NCBI RefSeq assembly: GCF_006874465.1
Contig: NZ_VIRL01000002.1
Location: 625,939-689,938 of the forward strand
Direction of reading: 5' to 3'
Source of the DNA: Microbispora bryophytorum
GTDB lineage: Bacteria; Actinomycetota; Actinomycetes; Streptosporangiales; Streptosporangiaceae
Length of the DNA stretch: 64,000 nucleotides
Part shown: piece by piece, positions 16,348 through 25,705 of the stretch
Layout of the letters: each line of letters begins with the position of its first letter
How positions within the stretch are numbered: position 1 is the stretch's first letter
The notes under the pieces: generated by a model
Told to the model about the DNA's origin: nothing
What the model saw: only the letters and a program-made list of their open reading frames with translations
Databases searched by the model: none
Translations under genes and position numbers: made by a program

Positions 16348-17193
16348 ATGATTGTGGTGACGGGTGCGACCGGAAACGTCGGTCGGTGGCTGGTGCGGGC
16401 CCTGGCGGAGGCCGGCCAGCGGGTGACGGCGGTGTCGCGGGGAACAGCCCCGGTGAGCCTGCCGAGTGCGACCGGACACGTACGGGCCGACCTGGCCGCG
16501 CCGGAGACCCTGCGGCCCGCCCTCGACGGTGCCGAGGCTCTGTTCCTGCACGACGGCGGCACGGGCGGCGTCGGGCTCGACCCGAGAGCCATCCTGGACG
16601 TGGCCGAGGCCGCCGGGGTCCGGCGGGTGGTGCTGCTCTCCTCGCAAGGCGTGGTGACCAGGCCTGAGTCGGTGTCGCACGGAGGCGTCATGCGGGCGGT
16701 CGAGGAGGCGGTGCGCGAGTCGGGCCTGGGCTGGACGATCCTGCGGCCCGGCGTCTTCGCGTCCAACGCCTACGCCTGGGCGGAGTCGGTGCGCGCCGAG
16801 CGGACGGTCGCCGCGCCGTTCGGCGACGTCGGGATCCCGGTGATCGATCCTGCGGACATCGCGGAGGTCGCGGCCGTGGCCCTGCGCAAGGACGAGCACG
16901 CGGGCCGTGTCTACGTGTTGAACGGGCCGGCGGCCGTCACGCCCCGGCAGCAGGCCGAGGCGATCGGGGCGGCCCTCGGTGAGCCGGTGCGGTTCGTGGA
17001 GCTGACCCGGGCCGAGGCGCGGGCGCGGATGGCGCCGTTCATGCCGGAGGCGTCGGTGGAGACCTCGCTGGCCGTCCTCGGCGAGCCCAACGCCGCCGAA
17101 CTGAAGCTCAGCCCGGACGTCGAGCACGTGCTGGGCCGCGCGCCCCGCCCCTTCGCCGAGTGGGCCCGCCGCAACGCCGAAGCCTTCCGGTAG
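16348..17193 (+). CDS. NAD(P)H-binding (NmrA/QorB-like) oxidoreductase
   Basis: 281 aa from ATG 16348, preceded by GGAG about 6 bases upstream. An atypical short-chain dehydrogenase fold begins VVTGATGNVGRWLVRAL (GxxGxxG dinucleotide site) and continues with the NmrA-like VVLLSSQGV and WTILRPGVFASN segments. Proteins of this type reduce quinones or sense the NADP redox state. The divergent HxlR regulator fits a response to electrophiles or redox stress, as for bacterial QorB/YodB-like pairs (inference). Confidence 0.85.
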   Translation: MIVVTGATGNVGRWLVRALAEAGQRVTAVSRGTAPVSLPSATGHVRADLAAPETLRPALDGAEALFLHDGGTGGVGLDPRAILDVAEAAGVRRVVLLSSQGVVTRPESVSHGGVMRAVEEAVRESGLGWTILRPGVFASNAYAWAESVRAERTVAAPFGDVGIPVIDPADIAEVAAVALRKDEHAGRVYVLNGPAAVTPRQQAEAIGAALGEPVRFVELTRAEARARMAPFMPEASVETSLAVLGEPNAAELKLSPDVEHVLGRAPRPFAEWARRNAEAFR

Positions 17194-17333
17194 ACGGCAG
17201 ACGGCGACACCGTCGCCTCCGGCGTCCCGGTCGCGGAGCGGCCTACCGCTATGGGCACCGGTGAGAACGACACGGCGGAATGTTGTGGGAATCCTCATTC
17301 GCCGTACGGAGGGTCTTGGTATGGGATCGATCC

Positions 17334-17945
17334 GTGACAGATGAACAGAGTCCGCCTCGGCGGCGCTTCCCCGCGGCGGACATCGCCAGGGTCAGCGTTT
17401 TCGCCGCGCTGATCGCCGTGCTCGGCATGCCGGGTGCGCTGAACATCTTCGGCGATGCGGTGCCGATCACGTTGCAGACGCTCGGCGTCATGCTCGCCGG
17501 GGCGATCCTCGGCACGTGGCGGTCCGCCCTCGCCGTCGTGGTCCTGATCGTGCTGGTCGCCGCCGGGCTGCCCCTGCTGGCCGGCGGGCGCGGCGGGCTC
17601 GGCGTCTTCACCGGCCCCTCGGCCGGCTTCCTGATCGGCTGGCTCCCCGGCGCGGCCCTGACGGGGTGGATCGTCGAACGCGGCGGGCGCACGCCGTCCA
17701 CGGTGCGGCTGGTGACCGCCTGCCTCGCCGGCGGCGTCGGCGTGGTCTACCTGTGCGGCATCCCCGTGCAGGCCCTGGTCACCGGGTTGTCCCTGGGCAA
17801 GACCGCGGTGCTCAGCGCCGCCTTCCTGCCCGGCGACCTGGCCAAGGCGGTGCTCGCGTCGATCGTGGCGCGCGGCACCCAGCGGGCCTACCCGGACGCG
17901 GTCCCCGCGGTGCACCGCGAGCGGCTGCGGGCGGGAGGACGGTGA
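17334..17945 (+). CDS. bioY: Biotin ECF transporter S component BioY
   Basis: 203 aa from GTG 17334; an in-frame ATG at 17280 would add 18 residues of no BioY character. Six hydrophobic segments are present. The BioY fold is recognised from VPITLQTLGVMLAGAILGTWRSAL, GGRGGLGVFTGPSAGFLIGWLPGAALTGWI and a late FLPGDLAKAVLASIVA motif. BioY binds biotin in the membrane. The cognate ATPase (bioM) and T component (bioN) lie 2.6 kb downstream in the same direction, separated by a ligase and a thiolase gene. Confidence 0.93.
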   Translation: MTDEQSPPRRRFPAADIARVSVFAALIAVLGMPGALNIFGDAVPITLQTLGVMLAGAILGTWRSALAVVVLIVLVAAGLPLLAGGRGGLGVFTGPSAGFLIGWLPGAALTGWIVERGGRTPSTVRLVTACLAGGVGVVYLCGIPVQALVTGLSLGKTAVLSAAFLPGDLAKAVLASIVARGTQRAYPDAVPAVHRERLRAGGR

Positions 17946-17952
17946 CGCGCCC

Positions 17953-19374
17953 GTGCCGGTAGCCGCGCAGGTCATGCGGCACGCCTCCGCCTGCCCCGGG
18001 CGGATCGCGGTGTCCGGTCCCGGAGGCGACCTCAGCTACGCCGAACTCGCGGCCAGGGCCGCCCGCGCCGCCCGCGGTCTGGCCGGCGAGGGCATCGGCC
18101 CCGGCGCGCTCGTCGCGGTCGCCCAGGCCGACCCGGTGGCCCTGCTCGTCGCCGTGCTCGCCGCCGACCTGGCGGGGGTCACGCCGCTGCTGTGCGACCA
18201 CGCCTGGAGCGAGGAGCGGCGGGCGCAGGTCATGGCCGCGGTGCCGGTCGCCGCCCGCTTCGACGTCCCGCTCCCCGAGGCGGACGGCCCGCCCGTACGG
18301 CACCGCCCCGCGCCGCACGACCTCACCTGGGCCTGCTTCAGCTCCGGCAGCACCGGCCGGCCCCGCGCCGTGGTGCGCACCCGAGACTCCTGGACCGGCT
18401 CGTTCGGCCACCTCGACGAGATGACCGGGATCGGCCCCGGCGACGTCGTGCTGATCCCCGGCCCGCTGGTCTCCTCCCTGTACGGCTTCGCCGCCGTGCA
18501 CGCGCTGGCGGCGGGCGCGACGGCCGTCGTCCCGGGCCGGTGGTCCCCGGGCGAGCTGGCGCAGCAGTTGCGGCGGGCCACCGTCGTCCACGTGGTGCCC
18601 CACCGCCTGCCGGCCGTGCTGGACGCCCTGGAAGCCGCGCACGACGCGGCCGGGGGCCCGCTGCGCACCGCCGTGGTCGGCGGGGCCGCCCTGGACGCCG
18701 CCGCCAGGACCCGGGCGGCGGCGGCCGGAGTGCGTGTGCTGTCCTATTACGGCGCCACCGAGCTGTCGTTCGTCGCCGCGGACGCCGACGGCGCCGGGCT
18801 ACGGCCCTTCCCCGGCGTCGAGATCGACGTCAGGGTGCCGCCCGGGCAGGTCCTGGGCGAGGTGTGGGTGCGCTCCCCGTGGCTCTGTGAGGGTTACCTG
18901 GCCGGTGCGACCGGCCCCCTGCGGCAGGACGACGGCGGCTGGATGACGGTCGGCGACCTGGCGGAGCCGCACCGGCCCGGCGAGGTCCTGCGGCTGCGCG
19001 GCCGGGGCGACGGCGCGATCCAGACCGGCGGCGCGACGGTGGTGCCCGAGGACGTCGAGGAGGTGCTGAGGAAGGTGCCGGGAGTGGACGACGTGGTCGT
19101 GGTCGGCACACCGCACCCCTACCTGGGCGCCGTGGTCACCGCGGTCGTCGAGGGGGCCGTCCAGTGGGCTGTTCAGGGGGCCGTCGAGGGCGAGGGCCTG
19201 GTGAGGGCCGCGCTGGAGGCGGCGGCGCGCGCCGAACTCGACCCGGCCCAGCGCCCCCGGCGCTGGTACGCCGCCCAGTCCCTGCCCCGGACTTCCACAG
19301 GCAAGCCGGCCCGCGGCCTCATCGCCGCCCGTCTCGCCGCAGGCGACGACCCCGGTCTGCGGCGGCTCGCCTGA
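17953..19374 (+). CDS. ANL-superfamily acyl-CoA ligase (AMP-binding) in the biotin operon
   Basis: 473 aa, GTG start 7 bp after the bioY stop. Adenylate-forming motifs are intact: P-loop FSSGSTGRPRAVVR (near residue 131), SYYGATE (near 262), TVGDLAE (near 334), GRGDGAIQTGGATVVPEDVE hinge region, and the catalytic Lys in PRTSTGKPARG near the C-terminus. It should activate a carboxylic acid as acyl-AMP and pass it to CoA. The substrate is unknown; the operon context makes pimelate, biotin or a biotin precursor reasonable guesses. It is slightly short for FadD-type ligases (usually 500-560 aa). Confidence 0.85.
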   Translation: MPVAAQVMRHASACPGRIAVSGPGGDLSYAELAARAARAARGLAGEGIGPGALVAVAQADPVALLVAVLAADLAGVTPLLCDHAWSEERRAQVMAAVPVAARFDVPLPEADGPPVRHRPAPHDLTWACFSSGSTGRPRAVVRTRDSWTGSFGHLDEMTGIGPGDVVLIPGPLVSSLYGFAAVHALAAGATAVVPGRWSPGELAQQLRRATVVHVVPHRLPAVLDALEAAHDAAGGPLRTAVVGGAALDAAARTRAAAAGVRVLSYYGATELSFVAADADGAGLRPFPGVEIDVRVPPGQVLGEVWVRSPWLCEGYLAGATGPLRQDDGGWMTVGDLAEPHRPGEVLRLRGRGDGAIQTGGATVVPEDVEEVLRKVPGVDDVVVVGTPHPYLGAVVTAVVEGAVQWAVQGAVEGEGLVRAALEAAARAELDPAQRPRRWYAAQSLPRTSTGKPARGLIAARLAAGDDPGLRRLA

Positions 19375-19375
19375 C

Positions 19376-20524
19376 ATGGATGAGCACGCCGTCGTCGTGG
19401 CGGCCCGCCGCACCCCCATCGGCACCGCCGGCCACGCGTTCCGGAGCCTGACGCCCGACCGGCTCGCCGCGCCCGTCATCGAGGCGGTCGCCCGCGACGT
19501 GGCGCCTCTCGGCGTTCCGGTGGACGACGTGGTGCTGGGCAACTGCACGGGACCCGGGGGCAACCTCGCCCGGGTCTGCGCGCTGGCCGCCGGGATGGGG
19601 CACGAGGTGCCCGGCGTCACCGTCGACCGGCAGTGCGGCAGCGGGCTCGCCGCGATCCTGCTGGCCGCCCAGGCGGTCCGCTGCGGAGAGGCGGACCTCG
19701 TCGTCGCCGGGGGTGTCGAGAGCGCGTCCACCGCGCCGCTGCGGGCGCACCGCCGGCGCGAGGGCGAGCCGGCCGTGCCGTACGAGCGGGCGCCGTTCGC
19801 CCCCGAGGGACACCCCGACCCGGACATGGGCCCGGCCGCCGAGGCGCTCGCCGCCGCGCGCGGCGTGACCAGGGAGCGCCAGGATGCGTACGCCTGCCGG
19901 AGCCACGCGCGGGCGCTGGCCGCCCGGGAGGCCGGCCGGTTCGCGCGCGAGATCGTCCCGATCGGCGGACGTGTGGACGACCAGCGCCCGCGCGTGCTGC
20001 GGCCGGCTTCGCTGGCCCGGCTGCCCGCCGCGTTCGTGCCGGGGGGTACGGTGACGGCCGGCAACTCCTCCCCGGTGAGCGACGGGGCCGCGGCCGTCGC
20101 GATCGTGCCCGAGCGGCTGCGCGCGGCGGCCGGCCTGCCCGGCCTGCGCCTGCTGGCGGGCGCCGTCGCCGGCTGTGACCCCGCGCTGCCCGGGTGGGGA
20201 CCGGTGCCCGCCGTACGGCGCGTGCTGCGGCGGGCCGGAGCGGACCTGGAGAGGGTGGCGGCGGTGGAGATCGTGGAGGCGTTCGCGGCGCAGGTGCTCG
20301 CGGTCACCGACGCGCTCGGCCTCGATCCGCTCGGCGCGGACTCCGAGCGCGTGTGCGCCGACGGCGGCGCGCTCGCCCTCGGCCACCCCTGGGGCGCGAG
20401 CGGAGCGGTGGTGGTGACCCGGCTGTTCAGCCGCCTCGCCGGGGCGCCGCCGGGGACTCTGGGTTTGGCGGCGGTCGCGGTCGGCGGCGGTCTCGGGATC
20501 GCCGCCCTGTTCGAGGTGGTGTGA
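19376..20524 (+). CDS. Thiolase-family protein lacking two catalytic positions
   Basis: 382 aa, ATG start directly after the ligase stop. The nucleophile Cys is present (VDRQCGSGLAA, near residue 86), as is the active-site His (GGALALGHPWGASGA). However, the usual NEAF motif reads VEAF, and the C-terminal Cys of the CIGGG motif is Ala (VAVGGGLG). In classical thiolases those residues hold the oxyanion-hole water and act as the second catalytic Cys. The protein may therefore form an acyl-enzyme but be poor at Claisen condensation or thiolysis. It is translationally linked to bioM: the TGA is followed at once by GTG. Confidence 0.85.
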   Translation: MDEHAVVVAARRTPIGTAGHAFRSLTPDRLAAPVIEAVARDVAPLGVPVDDVVLGNCTGPGGNLARVCALAAGMGHEVPGVTVDRQCGSGLAAILLAAQAVRCGEADLVVAGGVESASTAPLRAHRRREGEPAVPYERAPFAPEGHPDPDMGPAAEALAAARGVTRERQDAYACRSHARALAAREAGRFAREIVPIGGRVDDQRPRVLRPASLARLPAAFVPGGTVTAGNSSPVSDGAAAVAIVPERLRAAAGLPGLRLLAGAVAGCDPALPGWGPVPAVRRVLRRAGADLERVAAVEIVEAFAAQVLAVTDALGLDPLGADSERVCADGGALALGHPWGASGAVVVTRLFSRLAGAPPGTLGLAAVAVGGGLGIAALFEVV

Positions 20525-21199
20525 GTGATCCGGCTGGACGACGTTCATGTGCGGCTCGGGCAGCGCGAGGTGCTGCGCGGTGTCACGGCCTCGCTGACCG
20601 AGCGCCGCGTGGGCGTGGTGGGGGCCAACGGCTCGGGCAAGAGCACGCTCGCCCGCCTGATCAACGGGCTGGTCCTGCCGTCCTCGGGCACCGTGACGGT
20701 GTCCGGGCTCGACACCCGCCGGCACGCGGCCCGCATCAGGCGCGGCGTGGGGTTCCTGTTCACCGACCCGGACGCGCAGATCGTGATGCCCACGGTGGCC
20801 GAGGACGTGGCATTCTCGCTGCGCCGCAAGGGGCTGGCGCGCGACGAGGTCGAGCGCCGGGTGCGGGAGGTCCTGGAGAGGTACGGCCTGGCGGAGCACG
20901 CCGACCACCCCGCGCATCACCTGTCCGGCGGGCAGAAGCAGTTGCTCGCCCTCTGCTCGGTCCTGGTGCTCGAACCGGAGATCCTGATCATGGACGAGCC
21001 GACCACGCTGCTCGATCTGCGCCACTCCCGGCAGGTCGCCGCGCTGCTGCCGACTCTTTCGCAGCAGGTGGTCGTGGTGACCCACGACCTCCCGCTGCTG
21101 GAGGACTTCGACCGCGTGCTCGTGGTCGACGAGGGGCGGATCGTCGCCGACGCCGAGCCCGCCGCCGCGATCGGCCACTACAGGAAGATGATGGCGTGA
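20525..21199 (+). CDS. bioM: Biotin ECF transporter ATPase BioM
   Basis: 224 aa, GTG start immediately after the thiolase stop. It is a CbiO/EcfA-type ABC ATPase: Walker A VVGANGSGKSTLARLING (near residue 34), the ECF-type FTDPDAQIVMPTVAEDVAFSLRRKGL Q-loop region, signature HLSGGQKQLLALC, Walker B EILIMDEPTTLLD and His switch VVVTHDLPLLED. It energises biotin uptake with BioN and BioY and overlaps bioN by 4 bp (GTGA). Confidence 0.94.
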   Translation: MIRLDDVHVRLGQREVLRGVTASLTERRVGVVGANGSGKSTLARLINGLVLPSSGTVTVSGLDTRRHAARIRRGVGFLFTDPDAQIVMPTVAEDVAFSLRRKGLARDEVERRVREVLERYGLAEHADHPAHHLSGGQKQLLALCSVLVLEPEILIMDEPTTLLDLRHSRQVAALLPTLSQQVVVVTHDLPLLEDFDRVLVVDEGRIVADAEPAAAIGHYRKMMA

Positions 21200-21801
21200 G
21201 CGGGCTCACCGGCGCCTACGTGCCCGGCCGCTCGCTCCTGCACCGGCTGCCCGCGGGGGCCAAGCTCGCCGGGCTCGCCGTGTCCTGCACGGTGCTTCTG
21301 CTGCTGCGCTCGCCCGCGGCGCTGGCGGGCGCCGCGGCCGCCGTCATCCTGCTGTACGCCGTCTCCGGGGTCGGGCTCGCCGCGGCCTGGGCGCAGGTGC
21401 GGCCTGTCCGCTGGTTCGCCGTGGCCCTGTTCGGCGTGCAACTGGTGTTCGCGGACCTGCCCACGGCGGTGTCCTCGACGCTCCGGGTGGTGCTCGCCGT
21501 CGCCCTGGCCGGGCTGGTCACCCTCACAACGCGCACCGGCGCCCTCATGGCCTGCCTGGAGCGCTGCCTCGCGCCTGTCAGGTTCGCCGGCCTCGATCCG
21601 TTCCGCCTGTCGCTGCTGCTGTCCCTCACGCTGCGCAGCGTCCCGGTGATCGCGGATCTGGTCACCCGGGTGCGGGAGGCCCAGCGCGCCAGAGGGGTCG
21701 AGCGGAGCCCGCGCGCCTTCGCCGTGCCGCTGGTGGTGGGCGCCCTGCGGCACGCCGACGCGCTGGGCGAGGCGCTCGCCGCGCGCGGCCTCGACGACTG
21801 A
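21196..21801 (+). CDS. bioN: ECF transporter T component BioN
   Basis: 201 aa from the GTG at 21196 that overlaps the bioM stop. The CbiQ/BioN family is recognised from GRSLLHRLPAGAKLAGLAV at the start, about five membrane helices, and the two ARG-type coupling motifs that contact the ATPases (REAQRARGVE near residue 163; LGEALAARGLDD at the C-terminus). It couples ATP hydrolysis to movement of BioY. Confidence 0.92.
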   Translation: MSGLTGAYVPGRSLLHRLPAGAKLAGLAVSCTVLLLLRSPAALAGAAAAVILLYAVSGVGLAAAWAQVRPVRWFAVALFGVQLVFADLPTAVSSTLRVVLAVALAGLVTLTTRTGALMACLERCLAPVRFAGLDPFRLSLLLSLTLRSVPVIADLVTRVREAQRARGVERSPRAFAVPLVVGALRHADALGEALAARGLDD

Positions 21802-22066
21802 ACGGGCCTCGGCGACCGGCCGGGGGTGGTAGCGGCTCCGGGCGGCAGGGACTCTGGGCGGCAGCGGCTCGGAGCGGCGGCGATCGGCGGTCTGGATGCG
21901 AGCGTTGTCCGAAAGCGAGGGCTGTCCGGAAGCGAGGGGCGGTCCGGCATCGGGACCGGAATTGTCGGTGGCCGCGCATAGGTTATGCATGTGAACCGGA
22001 ACGGGCGCGTGTCTCTGTGAGCCCGCCCGCGCCGGTGGACGGGGCAAGTGAGGAGCTGAACGGCCG
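21802..22066. promoter_or_regulatory. uvrB upstream region
   Basis: 265 bp without a gene. It holds an imperfect 17-bp tandem duplication (TGTCCGAAAGCGAGGGC, then a two-mismatch copy, 21906-21939). A weak promoter may be TTGTCG (21962-21967), 16 bp, TATGCA (21984-21989). No actinobacterial LexA box (CGAAC, four bases, GTTCG) is present, although uvrB is often SOS-controlled. Confidence 0.4.
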
Positions 22067-24178
<2,112 letters not shown>

Positions 24179-24463
24179 CGGCGGCACCCGTGTCGCGCAA
24201 TTTCGGCGAATTTTGGTGGAATTGTGCGCTGGAACTGCCGGTGAGTGACATGTGGATACCGGTTGGAGTTATGACGTACTCATCCCGCTGAGAATCCCGC
24301 CGACTGCGGGGAAATGAGCGTGGGTGCGGCTCCGGGCGCGGTTGACCTGGTCTTTCGCGGGGAAGGCATTCGTCGGCGCGTGGATTCACGTCCACGTGCC
24401 ACGGGGGCGGTGTATTCGAGCGGATCCCGCCGGGCGAATCCGTCTGCGGCAATCGGGGAAATC
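24179..24463. other. Gap between uvrB and the lipoprotein gene
   Basis: 285 bp. I see no gene and no strong terminator. The segment near 24190-24290 is AT-richer than its surroundings and should hold the lipoprotein promoter, but no clear -35/-10 pair stands out. Confidence 0.35.
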
Positions 24464-25048
24464 ATGCGTTCGACGACCGTCGCGTCCAACTCCGCCGCCG
24501 GCCTCGTGCTCGCCGCCGGGTCGGTGACCGTGCTTCTCGCCGGTTGCGGTGAGGTTCCGGCGCGGTCGTTCGCCGCAGTGCCGGTGAACCGGCCGGTCAC
24601 GCTCGCCCCGGTCATGACCAGCTCGTCCGTGACGCCTGCGCCGCCGCCGGTGCCCAGCCCATCGGCGACGCCCAGCCCGTCGGCGACGCCCAGCCCGTCG
24701 GCGACGCCGAGCGACCTCGCCGGATGCCGGGACGGCGACTGCGAGGTGCGGGTGCGTGAAGGGGCCGGCATCCCGATCGACCCGAGACTGGGCGTGGACG
24801 AGATCACCGTGATGGGTCTGCGGGGAGACGCGGTCAGGCTCGCCTTCACCGGCACCTCGACGGTCGTCGACGGCGCGAACATCAACATCAGCCGCAGTTG
24901 CTACAACGACCGCTGCCGGGTGAGCGGAGCGGTGACGATCGGCACGAGCAGGCCGGGCCGCGTCGGCGACGTCGGCCTGCGGCTCGCACAGGTCGCGGGT
25001 GATACCGCCGTGCTGGTGCTCGAGCCCGCTACCCGGCAAGGCGACTGA
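24464..25048 (+). CDS. Hypothetical lipoprotein with PSPSAT repeats
   Basis: 194 aa from the ATG at 24464, preceded by GGGGAA. A signal peptide ends in the lipobox LLAGC. A Pro/Ser/Thr linker follows, including three tandem copies of a 6-residue SATPSP unit. The remaining about 110 residues (CRDGDCEVRVREGAGIPIDP... SRSCYNDRCRVSGAVTIG) carry four Cys and a beta-rich pattern that I do not recognise as a named family. It is probably an outer-surface lipoprotein. No operon partner is evident. Confidence 0.75.
   Translation: MRSTTVASNSAAGLVLAAGSVTVLLAGCGEVPARSFAAVPVNRPVTLAPVMTSSSVTPAPPPVPSPSATPSPSATPSPSATPSDLAGCRDGDCEVRVREGAGIPIDPRLGVDEITVMGLRGDAVRLAFTGTSTVVDGANINISRSCYNDRCRVSGAVTIGTSRPGRVGDVGLRLAQVAGDTAVLVLEPATRQGD
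24652..24712 (+). repeat. 18-bp tandem repeat coding for PSPSAT
   Basis: Just over three in-frame copies of CCCAGCCCGTCGGCGACG with one substitution, inside the lipoprotein linker. Confidence 0.8.
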
Positions 25049-25050
25049 AC

Positions 25051-25103
25051 CGCGCTCCGGCCCGCGCTCCGGCCCGCGCTCCGGTCCGCGCTCCGGTCCG
25101 CGC
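25051..25103. repeat. 12-bp tandem repeat (CGCGCTCCGGYC, about 4.4 copies)
   Basis: Non-coding tandem array directly after the lipoprotein stop codon: two copies of CGCGCTCCGGCC and two of CGCGCTCCGGTC, then a partial copy. It is not CRISPR-like, since there are no spacers. Confidence 0.85.
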
Positions 25104-25152
25104 ACGGTGGCAGCACCCCTTCTGACCAGGCACGATGGTTCCCGATTTCAAC

Positions 25153-25171
25153 CTGGATGTGTAGTATCCAG
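25153..25171. promoter_or_regulatory. Rrf2 autoregulatory operator candidate
   Basis: A perfect inverted repeat, CTGGAT, seven bases, ATCCAG, ends 2 bases before the ATG of the Rrf2 gene. Dyads of this size are typical Rrf2 targets, and at this position binding would block the gene's own transcription. Confidence 0.6.
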
Positions 25172-25173
25172 TT

Positions 25174-25656
25174 ATGCGGATGAGTGAAGGCGTCGAGTGG
25201 GCGATGCACTGTTGCCTGACGTTGGCATGGCTCGGCAACGAGGTGCCGGTCTCGACGGCGAAACTCGCCGCTGGGTTCGAACTGCCGTCCGCGTACCTGA
25301 ACAAGCAACTCCAGGCGCTGGCAAGGGCCGGGATCATGACATCCACTCCGGGAGCGAGGGGCGGGTTCCGGTTGGCCCGGCCACTGGAGGAGATCACGGT
25401 CATGGACGTCGTCATGGCGATCGAAGGACCTGGCGAGGCGTTCCAGTGCACGGAGATCCGGCGGCGTGGGGCCGGCGTGGCGAGGCCGGAATCGCAGTTC
25501 CGCGCCCCGTGCGCGGTCTCGACCGCGATGCGCAAGGCCGAGCTGGCGTGGCGGCAGGCGCTGACCGCGCAGACGCTGGCCGACGTGCAGGCCGCGGCGA
25601 ACCGCCGTGCGCCCCAGGCGGGCGAAGTGATCCGTCGCTGGTACGAGCAGAACTGA
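25174..25656 (+). CDS. Rrf2-family transcriptional regulator
   Basis: 160 aa. The winged-helix N-terminal half is typical: EGVEWAMHCCLTLAWLG, KLAAGFELPSAYLNKQLQALARAGIMTSTPGARGGFRLARP and EITVMDVVMAIEG. The classical three-Cys cluster of IscR/NsrR is not seen; only one Cys in FQCTE and one in APCAVS remain in the C-terminal half, so an Fe-S cofactor is doubtful. It begins 2 bp after an inverted repeat. A histidine kinase gene follows 49 bp downstream. Confidence 0.9.
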   Translation: MRMSEGVEWAMHCCLTLAWLGNEVPVSTAKLAAGFELPSAYLNKQLQALARAGIMTSTPGARGGFRLARPLEEITVMDVVMAIEGPGEAFQCTEIRRRGAGVARPESQFRAPCAVSTAMRKAELAWRQALTAQTLADVQAAANRRAPQAGEVIRRWYEQN

Positions 25657-25705
25657 TCGTCATGAGGTAGAGCTGTTCGCCGACATCGGGGAGGGGAAGC
25701 CGGAG

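Noticed and set aside
21802..22066. LexA control site for uvrB
   Set aside because: No CGAAC, four bases, GTTCG match was found upstream of uvrB.
25051..25103. CRISPR-like array
   Set aside because: Twelve-bp units are directly adjacent with no spacers; it is a simple tandem repeat.
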